Assembly: GCA_018432615.1 (NCBI GenBank)
Contig: JAHDSQ010000011.1
Coordinates: forward strand, 81,548-145,547
Reading direction: 5' to 3'
DNA length: 64,000 bases
DNA from: Clostridia bacterium
Lineage (GTDB): Bacteria > Bacillota > Peptococcia > DRI-13 > SM3-B62
Shown here: positions 1 to 9,314 of the stretch, piece after piece
How the letters are laid out: each line of letters starts with the position of its first letter
Numbering within the stretch: the stretch's first letter is position 1
Notes under the pieces: generated by a model
The model's database searches: none
Told to the model about the DNA's origin: nothing
The model's input: only the letters and a program-made list of their open reading frames with translations
Made by a program: the position numbers and the translations under genes

Positions 1-550
1 ACACCCGTGGTTTAAAAGTCTCAATGGTTTCCAATTGGAAGCTGGACGCTTCCAGGACGGCAACATCTTCTTCCCCTAAATCCTCCGCCGCGCAGATGAA
101 AGGAACCCCAATATTCCCCCCTACAAACACCTTTTTACCTGCCCCGGCAAACATCTGACCCAAAAGAGCCGTAGTTGTAGTCTTGCCATTTGTTCCCGTA
201 ACTACTACCATCGGTGCCCTTGTAAATCTAGAGGCTAATTCCATTTCACTGTAAACGGGAATGCCTTTTTCCCCTGCCTCGACGAGGGGTGGTATCGTTA
301 ACGGAACCCCGGGACTGACGACAATGAAATCAGGGTCACATTGCGCTAAAACAGCATGCCGTCCCAATATCAAATTGGCCCCACGATTTTCCAACATATC
401 AAGATTTTCTCGGGCTTCTGACGATAAATTATTTTTCTTTTTGATATCGTTTAAAGAAACTCTCACCCCATGAGCAAGTAAAAACCTTGCCGCTGCAATA
501 CCGCTTCTCGCTGCTCCTACAACCAGTACATTTTTCCTTTTAAGCTCCAC
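1..550 (-). CDS. murD: UDP-N-acetylmuramoylalanine-D-glutamate ligase, N-terminal part (cut by window edge)
   Basis: Cytoplasmic ligase that adds D-glutamate to UDP-MurNAc-L-Ala in peptidoglycan synthesis. Only about the first 183 residues are present; the gene runs off the left edge. The N-terminus has a Rossmann-like segment (NVLVVGAARSGIAAARFL) and the Mur-ligase ATP loop VTGTNGKTTTTALLG at about residue 110. It starts with GTG at 548-550 behind AGAAGGTG. It follows mraY by 19 bases, so it is cotranscribed as the last visible gene of the division cluster. The motif, order and spacing leave little doubt; only the missing C-terminus is untested. Confidence 0.95.
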   Translation of the reverse strand, partial: MELKRKNVLVVGAARSGIAAARFLLAHGVRVSLNDIKKKNNLSSEARENLDMLENRGANLILGRHAVLAQCDPDFIVVSPGVPLTIPPLVEAGEKGIPVYSEMELASRFTRAPMVVVTGTNGKTTTTALLGQMFAGAGKKVFVGGNIGVPFICAAEDLGEEDVAVLEASSFQLETIETFKPRV

Positions 551-569
551 GGCTTACACCTTCTTTCCC

Positions 570-1526
570 CTATATCGCCAGCGCAACGCCTAAAGCGGCG
601 AATACGGCCGATGCTGTCCAAAATAATACGACCACTCTTTGTTCAGACCAACCCAATAATTCGAAATGATGATGAAGCGGACTCATGCGGAAAAAACGTT
701 TTCCGCCTGTCATCTTAAAATATGCCACCTGAATGATATCGGAAAGCGCTTCTAAGACATAGACTCCACCAATGACTACCAATAATAGTTCTGTCTTCGT
801 TATCACAGCCAGGGCACCAACTGCCCCGCCCAGCGTCATGGCCCCTGTATCCCCCATGAAAAGCCTGGCAGGATGAATGTTAAACAGCAAAAACCCCAAA
901 CAAGTCCCCAGCAGCGCAGCGCAAAACACACTCATATCCTGCATATTCCAAGCTGCCGTTATAAATAAATATGCCAAGGCTACAAACACGGTAACTCCCG
1001 CGGCTAGCCCGTCCAAACCATCTGTTAGGTTGACGGTATTAGTGGTAGCAACCATAACCAGCATCGCAAAAGGCACATAAGCCCAGCCTAATTGATAGCT
1101 CCATTCCAGTACGGGGATTACCACCTCGGTTCCCCTGCCCAGATACACTACCGCAATAAGAACGAAAAGCCCCGCACAAAAAAGCTGTCCCCAAATCTTT
1201 TCCCTGGCCTTAAGCCCAAGAGGCCTTTTCTTGACGATCTTAATAAAATCGTCAAGAAATCCTATCAAGCCAAAACTCAATGCGGCCAATAAAACGACGA
1301 CCACACGGGTAACAAATCCCGTTATGAAAAGTGTCCCCAAGGATAGACTGAAAATAAACATTACTCCGCCCATCGTAGGGGTCCCTGTTTTTTGCAAATG
1401 TGTTCTGGGCCCATCGCTACGAACCTGCTGCCCAAACTTTAAATTCCGTAAAAAAGGCAGTAATAAAGGTCCGCTCAGTGCACACACTCCTGCAGCGATT
1501 GCTGCCGCCATGAATAAATCCCGCAA
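570..1526 (-). CDS. mraY: Phospho-N-acetylmuramoyl-pentapeptide-transferase
   Basis: Integral membrane enzyme that moves phospho-MurNAc-pentapeptide onto undecaprenyl phosphate, giving lipid I. The sequence shows about ten hydrophobic segments, the early GTPTMGG motif, NTVNLTDGLDGLA with the catalytic Asp pair, FMGDTGAM, and the C-terminal SPLHHHFELLGW motif. I choose the TTG at 1524-1526 because a strong GGGGGAGG lies 7 bases upstream of it; the GTG at 1545-1547 would place this site inside the gene. The TTG gives 318 residues and a start matching the short N-terminus of Bacillus MraY. It sits between murF and murD. Confidence 0.95.
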   Translation of the reverse strand: MRDLFMAAAIAAGVCALSGPLLLPFLRNLKFGQQVRSDGPRTHLQKTGTPTMGGVMFIFSLSLGTLFITGFVTRVVVVLLAALSFGLIGFLDDFIKIVKKRPLGLKAREKIWGQLFCAGLFVLIAVVYLGRGTEVVIPVLEWSYQLGWAYVPFAMLVMVATTNTVNLTDGLDGLAAGVTVFVALAYLFITAAWNMQDMSVFCAALLGTCLGFLLFNIHPARLFMGDTGAMTLGGAVGALAVITKTELLLVVIGGVYVLEALSDIIQVAYFKMTGGKRFFRMSPLHHHFELLGWSEQRVVVLFWTASAVFAALGVALAI

Positions 1527-1559
1527 ATAAATGACCTCCCCCGACACAACACAACAATA

Positions 1560-2972
1560 TCATAAAGAAAACTTACTTATACCCGCGACAATCTCCTCCA
1601 TCTTCATGCCCCGCGACCCTTTCACCAAAACGACATCCTCCGGTTCTAGGATCTCCTTGATACCCGCCAACGCCTCTTGATTACTCCGGTAAGCCCGAAT
1701 CCTCTCTTCTGGCATTCCCCCGATTTTGGCACCCTGTGCAATGGTTTCCGCCAACTTACCAACAGTCAGTAAGAACGAAACGTCCAGCTTCGCGAGCGCT
1801 TTTCCGACCTGCAAGTGACCTTCAGTCTCATAAGCACCCAGTTCATACATATCGCCTAAGACAGCAATCTCTTTCCCGCTAACCGGCAGGGATTTCATTG
1901 CCTCCAGAGCCGAAACGACGGAAGCGGGGTTCGCATTATAGGCATCGTCGATAATAATCACATCAAGCCCTTCGACCCTTTTAAGATCAAGACGCATTGC
2001 GGTCATTTCCAGTTCTTTAAGACCACAGGCCACATCCTGCCAGCTCAGGCCCATCTGAACGGCCAGAGCAGCCGCAAGCAAAGCATTAATAACATTATGC
2101 CTGCCCAAAACAGGCAGTTCAACATTACAAACCTGTTTGCCCCGGTAATAGATCTTGAATGCGATTCCGCCCTTGCCTTTATCTTCCTCCCAGTATTCTA
2201 GAATGTCTTCCGCCCAAACATCACAAGAAGAATCCAACCCAACCCAGCAGGGGGTACATTTCAAATCGGACAACCAGGGCTTTAGAATATCCCTGTCTTT
2301 AGCGCACAGAGCTATACCGCCCTGGGGCGGTATATGACGGAATAGTTCCGCCTTGGCTTGCGCGATTCTTTCCCTTGAACCGAGAAGTTCCAAGTGGGTA
2401 TAACCGATATTAGTGATCACCCCATAATCGGGTTTGGCGATACGGGATAAGTAATCTATTTCTCCTAAACCCCTCATCCCCATTTCCAAAACAGCGTATT
2501 CGTGTTCCTCCTGCAGGGCTAACAAGGTCAAAGGCAGGCCCAGTTCATTGTTGTAATTGCCCTTATTCGCCAGGGCCGGTCCTTTCCTGCTAAGAATTGA
2601 CCGGAGCATGTCTTTGGTAGATGTTTTGCCTACACTGCCCGTTACAGCAGCAATTTTTACACCGGAAGCCTTTCTCATGGCGGCTGCTAAGTCACGCAAG
2701 GCCTTCTCAACCTCTTCGACATAAAGCAGAGGAAAGCTATCATCCCGAAAAGCATTAGGACAACGCGACACTACTGCTCCTGCTGCTTTTTTGTCCCGGG
2801 CTGCCTGTAAATAATCATGCCCGTCACTATTTTCTCCTTTGAGCGCAAAAAACAGCTCGCCGGCCTGAATGTTTCTCGTATCAAGAGCCGCGCCGGATGG
2901 CATAATACCTTGTCCACCGCTTAATCTTCCTTTTACTATTCTTTCAATCCTTTCCATGGTAAACCCAAACAT
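1560..2972 (-). CDS. murF: UDP-N-acetylmuramoyl-tripeptide--D-alanyl-D-alanine ligase
   Basis: Cytoplasmic ligase that adds D-Ala-D-Ala to the UDP-MurNAc tripeptide, the last soluble step of wall precursor synthesis. About 470 residues in the three-domain Mur ligase order: N-terminal substrate domain (ALDTRNIQAGELFFALKG), ATP domain with AVTGSVGKTSTKDML near residue 120 and YNNELGLPLTLL, and C-terminal domain with DDAYNANPASV. The start is set by AGGAG lying 7 bases before the ATG at 2970-2972; an ATG one codon upstream is also possible. The site lies over the end of murE, whose stop is 12 bases away. Confidence 0.95.
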   Translation of the reverse strand: MFGFTMERIERIVKGRLSGGQGIMPSGAALDTRNIQAGELFFALKGENSDGHDYLQAARDKKAAGAVVSRCPNAFRDDSFPLLYVEEVEKALRDLAAAMRKASGVKIAAVTGSVGKTSTKDMLRSILSRKGPALANKGNYNNELGLPLTLLALQEEHEYAVLEMGMRGLGEIDYLSRIAKPDYGVITNIGYTHLELLGSRERIAQAKAELFRHIPPQGGIALCAKDRDILKPWLSDLKCTPCWVGLDSSCDVWAEDILEYWEEDKGKGGIAFKIYYRGKQVCNVELPVLGRHNVINALLAAALAVQMGLSWQDVACGLKELEMTAMRLDLKRVEGLDVIIIDDAYNANPASVVSALEAMKSLPVSGKEIAVLGDMYELGAYETEGHLQVGKALAKLDVSFLLTVGKLAETIAQGAKIGGMPEERIRAYRSNQEALAGIKEILEPEDVVLVKGSRGMKMEEIVAGISKFSL

Positions 2973-2983
2973 CATGCATCTCC

Positions 2984-4480
2984 TCAAGCCTTCTCATTAT
3001 ATATTTCGCCCCGCAAAGCAGCCTCTGCCTCTTTTTTATCATCGAAAGGAAGAACCGTAGAACCTATGATCTGATAGGTTTCATGGCCCTTGCCGGCTAT
3101 GATGATCACATCCCCGGCCTTAGCCATATTCACGGCATATCTGATAGCCTCTCGCCTATTAACTATGACGCGAAAGGCCCCTACTGCAGCGTATTTTTCC
3201 ACACCGGGAAGGATCTCATCAATAATATCTTGAGGGTTTTCACCTCGCGGATTATCAGAGGTCACAATGGAATAATCCGACAATCTGCCGGCAACCTCTC
3301 CCATCAAAGGACGTTTCCCCCTATCACGTTCGCCCCCACAGCCAAATACGGTAATTACTCTTCCCTTGACAAACTCTCGCGCTGTTTTAAGACAATTTTC
3401 CAGACTGTCCGGCGTATGGGAATAGTCAACAATAACCGTAAAATCCTGTCCATTCTCTACCTTTTCGAACCTTCCGGGTATACCGGGTATCTCCTGCAAC
3501 ACGTTGATTATCTTCTCTATTGGAACACCCTCAATTAAGCCAACCGCAATGGCAGCTAAAGAATTATATACATTGAACAAACCGGCAAGTTTTAGTTTAA
3601 CAGGTAAAACTCGATCTGTATAGCATAGCGTAAACTCCGCGCCCTCTGCTTTGATGCTAACATCCTTTGCCTTAACATCAGCCTCGTTTTTAATTCCATA
3701 AGTTATAACAGGTACGCTGGTCATTTCTATGATCCTCTCTGCGTACTGATCATCGACGTTTATCACAGCAAACTTGCGGTTTCTTTTTTGACTGTTTTTA
3801 CCAAGCCCGCCAAACAACCGTCCTTTGGTCGCAAGGTAGTTTTCCATATTTCCGTGGTAATCCAAATGGTCTTGCGTCAAATTAGTAAAAACGGCAATGT
3901 CAAATTCAACCCCTCGTACTCGTTGTAAATCCAGGGCGTGAGAGCTAACCTCCATAACCGCATAATTTGCCCCTTTTTCAACAAAAGTTAAAAAAAGCCG
4001 CTGTAAATCAGAAGACTCGGGTGTCGTATGACTAACCGGAATAATCTCTTCGCCGAGACGGCTGTGGATTGTCCCAATCAGTCCCGTTTTGTACCCGGCG
4101 TTTTCCAGTACCTCTTCAATCAGATTAACCGTCGTAGTTTTCCCGTTCGTTCCCGTTACACCGATAAGCTTCATTTTATTACCCGGAAAACTGTACACAG
4201 CACAACTAAAATCAGCCAGCGCAATTCTTGCGTTTGGAACTAGTATCCACGTATATTCCTTTGAAATGTAGTTTTCATTCTCAATAACAACAGCTGCAGC
4301 TCCCCTGGCAACAGCATCCTTGATGAAAAGATGTCCGTCTGTGTTAAAACCGGGGACAGCAACAAACAAAGAATTCTTTGTTGCTTGACGGGAATCATGT
4401 GTTACCTTTTCTATTTCTGTCTGCGATTCCCCTTCCCAGTCAATCACCTCAGAGAATCCCACTAATTGCTCTATTTTCAT
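2984..4480 (-). CDS. murE: UDP-N-acetylmuramoyl-L-alanyl-D-glutamate--2,6-diaminopimelate ligase
   Basis: Adds the third residue of the peptidoglycan stem peptide. The P-loop GVTGTNGKTTTVNLIEE lies near residue 110. The specificity motif DNPRGENP near residue 400 is, by established knowledge, the signature of enzymes using meso-diaminopimelate rather than L-lysine, so the wall is probably DAP type. The ATG at 4478-4480 follows GAGGTGACCTTC, a good ribosome site; the upstream in-frame GTG is part of that site and was rejected. About 498 residues, usual for the family. It lies 19 bases after spoVD. Confidence 0.95.
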   Translation of the reverse strand: MKIEQLVGFSEVIDWEGESQTEIEKVTHDSRQATKNSLFVAVPGFNTDGHLFIKDAVARGAAAVVIENENYISKEYTWILVPNARIALADFSCAVYSFPGNKMKLIGVTGTNGKTTTVNLIEEVLENAGYKTGLIGTIHSRLGEEIIPVSHTTPESSDLQRLFLTFVEKGANYAVMEVSSHALDLQRVRGVEFDIAVFTNLTQDHLDYHGNMENYLATKGRLFGGLGKNSQKRNRKFAVINVDDQYAERIIEMTSVPVITYGIKNEADVKAKDVSIKAEGAEFTLCYTDRVLPVKLKLAGLFNVYNSLAAIAVGLIEGVPIEKIINVLQEIPGIPGRFEKVENGQDFTVIVDYSHTPDSLENCLKTAREFVKGRVITVFGCGGERDRGKRPLMGEVAGRLSDYSIVTSDNPRGENPQDIIDEILPGVEKYAAVGAFRVIVNRREAIRYAVNMAKAGDVIIIAGKGHETYQIIGSTVLPFDDKKEAEAALRGEIYNEKA

Positions 4481-4499
4481 GAAGGTCACCTCATTTCAT

Positions 4500-6644
4500 T
4501 CAAGGACTAAGCGGCTCTACAGCCGATGATGCCGGTTGTTCCAGGAATACAATCACCTTACTGCCTACTTCAACTTGGATATATGGCTCCGGTTCCTGAC
4601 GAACAACCACTCCGCTTCCTCTGATTTCAAAATTAAGATTCAACACTCTGGTAAGCTCTTTAACCTCTCCGACCGTCATAGCCGTAAAGTCCGGTACAAC
4701 TACACTCTCGGGACAGTTTTCCGCAGCGGGGATACTGGTGTATAACAGTACCTTACTCCCTTCCTGTACCGTACTGCCGGGCAGAGGCATCTGTGCTTTG
4801 ACTACGCTCCCCGTACCGACAATATCCGCCTTCAGATTGCTTTGCTTAAGAATTGACAGTGTTTCATCCAGTTCTTTCCCTTCCAAGTTCTGTAGAATCA
4901 CCGTTTTCGCCCTGCCTCCCGCAATTTTATCAGGCTGTACCTGAGCAGGAACCTGCAAATACCTGAGAGTATCCTCTACCACATTTTTAAAGGCAGGAGC
5001 AGCTATTACTCCTCCGTAATATGCTCCTTGCGGTGTATCGATAACTACCAACGCAGCAACTTTTGGATCATTGACCGGAGCAGCGCCTAAAAACGAACTA
5101 ACATACTCAGACGAGGAATAACCGCCTCCGGGGATGATTTTTTGCGCAGTTCCCGTCTTGCCTACCACACGATACCCCTCAATAAAAGCATTTTTCCCTG
5201 TCCCCTGGCTGACCACTGTTTCTAAGATTTCCATCAATGTTTTAGAAGTCTCCTGGGAGATAACCTGTCGGACTTTTTCCGGTTCAATCGTTTCAATCAA
5301 ATTACCGTCCTTGTCCTTGATCTCCTTTACCAACTGCGGCTTCATTAACTCTCCGCCGTTACAAATAGCGGAAAAAGCCGTAATCAACTGCAGTGGAGTA
5401 ACCGCATTGGCTTGCCCGATCGACATAGTAGCAATGTCGATTTCCTTGGCTTTGTCTTCATTAACTATTATTCCCAACGACTCGCCCGGCAACGCAATTC
5501 CTGTTTTTTGCCCAAAACCAAAGCCGTTTAAGTACCGGAAAAATATTTCTTTTCCTTCCCTAAGTCCTACGGTAATAAATACCGGATTGCAGGAGTTTTG
5601 CACTCCTTCCACAAAAGTCTGGCTCCCGTGAGGCCTGCTGTAGCTCCAACACTTTATCCTCTCTTTTCCCACCATGATATAGCCCGGACAATAAAACCTG
5701 TCATCAAGCTTTACCACCCCTTCTTCCAATGCACCGGCAGCCACAACAGTCTTAAATGTCGATCCCGGTTCATAAGCATCGGATACGAGAAAATTACGCC
5801 AGATAGACTGATCATAGCTCTGATAGTTATTAGGATCAAAAGCCGGCCTCATACCCATAGCCAAAATGTTACCGGTTGCGGGCTCCATGACAATTATTCC
5901 CGCCCTGGCAGGATTCCGCAGCTTCATAATCTCATCCAATTCGCGCTCAACTATATATTGAATCGTTTCATCTATCGTTAACACGATGCTTTTCCCGTCT
6001 TCGGGAGGAATATATTTATGCACAGCATCGGGTATTTCTTGACCTTTGGCGTCGTACTCGACCATAATCGTTCCGGGCGTACCGCTTAATACATCCTCAT
6101 AAGACACTTCTATGCCGTTTAATCCCTGATTATCTATCCCTGCAAAGCCTAAAACATGTGACAGCAATTCTTCCTTTGGATAAAAGCGTTCAGGCTCCTC
6201 CACATATTTTATCCCACTGAGCTTAAGATCTTTTAAAACTTGAGCTTGCTCATCAGGAACATGCCTTTTTACCCATACGAAGGCCAGGTTTTTTGTTATG
6301 GCATTTTTTACTGCTTCCTCGTCCATTTCCAGCACCTTGGCTATTTGACGAGCAATTTCTTCCTCCTGACCACTTTTTTTAACCTGTGAAGGTATAGCAT
6401 AAAAAGAGGCTGTACTAACACTAATAGCTAAGGCTCTCCCCTTAGCATCATAAATGACTCCTCTTTTTGCCTTAACCTCAACATTGCGAAATCGCACCTC
6501 AAAGGCCTTCTGCCTCAGTTCTTCTCCCATAACAAACTGTACCCAGACAAGCCTTGTCGTTATTGTCGCCAAAATAACTACGGCCACAAAAAATACAATA
6601 ATAATCCTCTTTCTTATTTTTGCAGGTACGGACAAATTCCTCAC
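4500..6644 (-). CDS. spoVD: Class B penicillin-binding protein, SpoVD/PBP2B type, two PASTA domains
   Basis: Septal or spore-cortex peptidoglycan transpeptidase anchored by one N-terminal membrane segment (about residues 13-35). The periplasmic dimerisation domain follows, then the transpeptidase with S295-T-F-K298, S351-C-N353 and K496-T-G498. Two C-terminal PASTA repeats occupy about residues 575-640 and 655-705. It is the only class B PBP in this cluster; B. subtilis has separate pbpB and spoVD here, so this protein may serve both jobs or the other copy is elsewhere. The start is GTG; a TTG three codons downstream has GGAG at better spacing and is an alternative. Confidence 0.9.
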   Translation of the reverse strand: MRNLSVPAKIRKRIIIVFFVAVVILATITTRLVWVQFVMGEELRQKAFEVRFRNVEVKAKRGVIYDAKGRALAISVSTASFYAIPSQVKKSGQEEEIARQIAKVLEMDEEAVKNAITKNLAFVWVKRHVPDEQAQVLKDLKLSGIKYVEEPERFYPKEELLSHVLGFAGIDNQGLNGIEVSYEDVLSGTPGTIMVEYDAKGQEIPDAVHKYIPPEDGKSIVLTIDETIQYIVERELDEIMKLRNPARAGIIVMEPATGNILAMGMRPAFDPNNYQSYDQSIWRNFLVSDAYEPGSTFKTVVAAGALEEGVVKLDDRFYCPGYIMVGKERIKCWSYSRPHGSQTFVEGVQNSCNPVFITVGLREGKEIFFRYLNGFGFGQKTGIALPGESLGIIVNEDKAKEIDIATMSIGQANAVTPLQLITAFSAICNGGELMKPQLVKEIKDKDGNLIETIEPEKVRQVISQETSKTLMEILETVVSQGTGKNAFIEGYRVVGKTGTAQKIIPGGGYSSSEYVSSFLGAAPVNDPKVAALVVIDTPQGAYYGGVIAAPAFKNVVEDTLRYLQVPAQVQPDKIAGGRAKTVILQNLEGKELDETLSILKQSNLKADIVGTGSVVKAQMPLPGSTVQEGSKVLLYTSIPAAENCPESVVVPDFTAMTVGEVKELTRVLNLNFEIRGSGVVVRQEPEPYIQVEVGSKVIVFLEQPASSAVEPLSP

Positions 6645-6672
6645 TCCATGTTCGCCTTAAGCCTTTTCAATT

Positions 6673-7182
6673 TTAACCTCGTGCAAATAAAGCTTCGGCA
6701 ATCCTCTTGAAAATACCGTCTCCCGCAGAAATTTGCGTCTCGGTTTGCCCTTTCTTTCCATCCATCGATATATTTTCGGCAGCAACGCCCCTAATGCCCT
6801 CCGTCTCAACCATCTTCATGTCATAGGCCAAATACTCGATTTGGGGATTTTTTACCATCCCTAATTCGCTTATAGCTACTGTCTCCACTCTATCTAATGA
6901 TTTCAGGCCAGCCACTTTTACCTTTAATTTTTCATTTTCCGCTATGATAGCAGTATTGCTTTCTTCAACCTGCCTAATTTGCAGGTTTATCTTGGCAATG
7001 GAGGCCTTAAGATACAAATAAGAAAGACCCGTGCAAAAAATGCACACAATCAAAAACGTGCCAACGACGACCCCGGCCACAGGCGAAACACTCTTTTTGA
7101 TTCTTATTTTTCTCTTTTGTTTGGGAGCATAAGACGGATAATAATCCTCAGACCCAACTGCCAATTTCCTTGCTACTGCCAA
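6673..7182 (-). CDS. ftsL: Cell division protein FtsL-like (septum formation initiator family)
   Basis: Small bitopic membrane protein between rsmH and the PBP, the standard position of ftsL. A basic cytoplasmic N-terminus (PKQKRKIRIKK) is followed by one membrane segment (about residues 35-58) and a coiled coil (about 60-100, NLQIRQVEESNTAIIAENEK), as in FtsL/DivIC. At 169 residues it is longer than Bacillus FtsL because of an unstructured tail after about residue 125 that I cannot assign. Start is TTG, 8 bases behind GGAGGTG. Sequence conservation in FtsL is poor, so the call rests on topology and gene order. Confidence 0.8.
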   Translation of the reverse strand: MAVARKLAVGSEDYYPSYAPKQKRKIRIKKSVSPVAGVVVGTFLIVCIFCTGLSYLYLKASIAKINLQIRQVEESNTAIIAENEKLKVKVAGLKSLDRVETVAISELGMVKNPQIEYLAYDMKMVETEGIRGVAAENISMDGKKGQTETQISAGDGIFKRIAEALFARG

Positions 7183-7211
7183 GAGTATTCACCTCCCTTA
7201 AATTTTAGAAC

Positions 7212-8153
7212 TTATAGTTTTTGCGCCGCCCGCATTTTTGCACTGCGCGAACGCGGATTGTTCTCCAACTCTTCTGCACCGGGAAGGATTGGCTTTCTTT
7301 TCATAATCTTTACAACGGGTTTATTATTGCAAACACACACCGGTAATTCCTTGGGGCAGGTACAACCCTTCGCTTTCCTTTGAAAAACCTCTTTGGCAAT
7401 ACGATCCTCCAAGGAATGAAAGCTGATTACCACTATTCTTCCTCCGGGGTTAAGAACCTCGATACCTTGCTCAAGAGCTTCTTCTAATATCTCCAATTCC
7501 CGGTTGACCGCTATCCTTAGGGCCTGAAAGGTTCTTTTTGCCGGGTGAGGCCCATCCTGGCGAGCCCCCTTGGGAATGGCCATTTTTATGATTTCCACAA
7601 GCCTCTGTGTTGTTTCGATAGCTTCCTTTTCCCTCTCCTGCACAATAAAGGCAGCAATTCTTTTAGCCCAACGTTCCTCGCCGTAGGAATAAATTATTCT
7701 TGAAAGTTCTTCCTGTGAGGCCTGGCTAATAAGATCATAAGCAGATAATGGTGCTTCCTTGTTCATGCGCATATCTAGCGGCGCATCATTTTTGTAGCTG
7801 AATCCTCTCTCTGGCGCATCTAACTGATATGAAGAAACTCCCAGATCATACAGCACCCCGTCGATTTTTTTTATGCCTAATTCCTGAAGTACCGCTTTGA
7901 GATTGATGAAATTAGCTTGTACTACAGAAATGGTGTCTGCTCCAAATGTCTTTAATCTTTCTTTCACCGCTTCAACCGCATCGTTATCCTGGTCTAACGC
8001 TATCAATCTCCCACCGGGCAGAATCTCTTTTATTATTGCTTCACTATGTCCGCCGCCCCCTGCGGTACAATCCGCTACCACACAACCGGGCTGCAGGTTT
8101 AAATATTCAAGCACCTCTGTGAGAAGCACGGGCTTATGTTCAAATTTGGGCAT
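7212..8153 (-). CDS. rsmH: 16S rRNA (cytosine1402-N4)-methyltransferase
   Basis: S-adenosylmethionine-dependent methyltransferase acting on 16S rRNA C1402, formerly MraW. The start [13 protein letters not shown], the SAM-binding [15 protein letters not shown] (residues about 25-40), [12 protein letters not shown], and the C-terminal [12 protein letters not shown] and [10 protein letters not shown] are all family hallmarks. The C-terminal region also has [12 protein letters not shown], the cysteine cluster common in Firmicutes members. It has 313 residues, the usual length. The start is ATG with GAGGTGG upstream, only 10 bases after mraZ ends. Confidence 0.97.
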   Translation of the reverse strand: MPKFEHKPVLLTEVLEYLNLQPGCVVADCTAGGGGHSEAIIKEILPGGRLIALDQDNDAVEAVKERLKTFGADTISVVQANFINLKAVLQELGIKKIDGVLYDLGVSSYQLDAPERGFSYKNDAPLDMRMNKEAPLSAYDLISQASQEELSRIIYSYGEERWAKRIAAFIVQEREKEAIETTQRLVEIIKMAIPKGARQDGPHPAKRTFQALRIAVNRELEILEEALEQGIEVLNPGGRIVVISFHSLEDRIAKEVFQRKAKGCTCPKELPVCVCNNKPVVKIMKRKPILPGAEELENNPRSRSAKMRAAQKL

Positions 8154-8163
8154 TCATACCACC

Positions 8164-8601
8164 TCAAAAACCAAGATCCAAATCAACCATCTTTTCGGCT
8201 AGTTCTTCATAGCTTTTTTCCGTTTCAAGACTGTAACCGCTCCATTTCTCCCTGCTCCAGATTTCAATGCGTGTTCCAACGCCAATAATGATTACTTCCT
8301 TGCATATCTCGGCATACTCTCTAAGATTACTGCCAAGCAATATTCTCCCCTGTTTATCGGCTTCGCAATCAACAGCGCCGGAGAAAAAGAAACGGGCAAA
8401 TGCCCGCGCATCTTTATTAGTAAAGGGCAATTGCTTAAGCTTATCCTCTAATACTTTCCATTCTTTCAGCGGGTAAACAAAGAGACATCCATCAAGGCCC
8501 TTGGTAATAACAAAGCTGTCTCCCAGGACCTCTCGATACTTGGCAGGCATGATTAGGCGCCCCTTACCGTCAATTGTATGTTGATACTCACCTGTAAACA
8601 C
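8164..8601 (-). CDS. mraZ: Transcriptional regulator MraZ
   Basis: First gene of the division cluster. MraZ is an AbrB/SpoVT-fold DNA-binding protein that forms ring oligomers and controls its own operon. Two copies of the fold are visible: [21 protein letters not shown] (about residues 4-24) and [18 protein letters not shown] (about 78-95). It has 145 residues, typical. The start is GTG behind AAGGAGGTG. Five direct 10-bp repeats lie just upstream at 8621-8670 and are very probably its own operator. Confidence 0.96.
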   Translation of the reverse strand: MFTGEYQHTIDGKGRLIMPAKYREVLGDSFVITKGLDGCLFVYPLKEWKVLEDKLKQLPFTNKDARAFARFFFSGAVDCEADKQGRILLGSNLREYAEICKEVIIIGVGTRIEIWSREKWSGYSLETEKSYEELAEKMVDLDLGF

Positions 8602-8620
8602 CCTGCCACACCTCCTTGTC

Positions 8621-8670
8621 CACCACTATACACCACATTATACCACTTTACACCACTTCATACCACTATA
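8621..8670 (-). promoter_or_regulatory. Five tandem 10-bp MraZ boxes upstream of mraZ
   Basis: On the plus strand five contiguous 10-mers follow the pattern yACCACwwTA-like, with ACCAC fixed in each; on the transcribed strand this reads as GTGGT repeated every 10 bases. Known MraZ operators are direct GTGG/TGGG-type repeats with about one helical turn of spacing, usually three or so. A perfect TATAAT lies inside the third repeat, and TTGCAT lies 18 bases before TATGAA of the first, so binding would cover the promoter. The operator role is inferred from position and pattern. Confidence 0.85.
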
Positions 8671-8721
8671 TTCTACCTCAATGCAAATTTTCCTCTTTTT
8701 AAGCAGCACAATTTTATTTTT

Positions 8722-8759
8722 TATATATATAAAAAATAAAAGGCCCTCAACGGACCTTT
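8722..8759 (-). terminator. Rho-independent terminator of the 12107-8767 operon
   Basis: On the minus strand AAAGGTCC and GGGCCTTT form an 8-bp stem (one G-T pair) with a 5-base loop, followed by TTTTATTTTTTAT. It lies just beyond the stop of the membrane export gene. The T-rich tail is also one half of a perfect 30-bp A+T palindrome at 8712-8741. Confidence 0.85.
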
Positions 8760-8766
8760 GTCGTTA

Positions 8767-9303
8767 TCATTTTCCTTTCACTTTCTTGAAATAATAAAGC
8801 AGCATAAGCGCTAATAAAACCGCCAGTAAAAAATATTCCAGTCGATACAACACAACCATTTTAATAATACCCAGACTGCCCAAAATCATAATCAGACCTG
8901 CCGCAAAGACTCCCAAAGCAATTGCTGCAGCCGACGGGATAATATTCAAGCCGAAGAGCCAGGCAAGAAGAGCCCCGGTCCATGCACCCGTACCGGGAAA
9001 GGGCAAAGAAACAAAGAAAAATAACCCTATAACCCCATACTTTTCTACCCTGCCCCCTCTTGTTCTTGTCCTTCTCAGAATAGCCTTAAACAATCTTTCC
9101 AGGAAAGGCAAATGCCTTAAAAGCTTGCTTACAGGTTCAAGAAGGATTAGCAAAGGAACAACGGGCATAAGATTCCCGGCCACAGCCAAAAAATAAGCCT
9201 TGAAAGGTTCAAGCCCCATGGCTAGTGCAAAAGGAATGGTAAAACGAAGTTCGGTTATCGGAATTGCGGATAAAAAAAACACTTGCCAATCAATCCAAGA
9301 CAT
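8767..9303 (-). CDS. Small multi-drug export family membrane protein (COG2426 type)
   Basis: A 178-residue integral membrane protein with four or five hydrophobic segments and a basic cytoplasmic loop (RRTRTRGGRVEKYG). The early segment AIPITELRFTIPFALAMGL and the SLPFPGTGAWTGALLAWLFGL motif mark the family named small multi-drug export protein; transport has not been shown for most members. Last gene of a four-gene operon, 11 bases after the helicase loader, with its own terminator. No link to the replication genes upstream is evident beyond cotranscription. Confidence 0.8.
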   Translation of the reverse strand: MSWIDWQVFFLSAIPITELRFTIPFALAMGLEPFKAYFLAVAGNLMPVVPLLILLEPVSKLLRHLPFLERLFKAILRRTRTRGGRVEKYGVIGLFFFVSLPFPGTGAWTGALLAWLFGLNIIPSAAAIALGVFAAGLIMILGSLGIIKMVVLYRLEYFLLAVLLALMLLYYFKKVKGK

Positions 9304-9314
9304 TATCGCACTCC

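Noticed and set aside
3083..3538. 151-codon plus-strand open frame inside murE
   Set aside because: Antisense to a strongly conserved Mur ligase, no ribosome site, no recognisable motif; a shadow of the real gene.
5134..5981. Two overlapping plus-strand open frames (165 and 127 codons) inside spoVD
   Set aside because: They lie opposite the transpeptidase domain with its intact active-site motifs and have low-complexity, non-protein-like composition.
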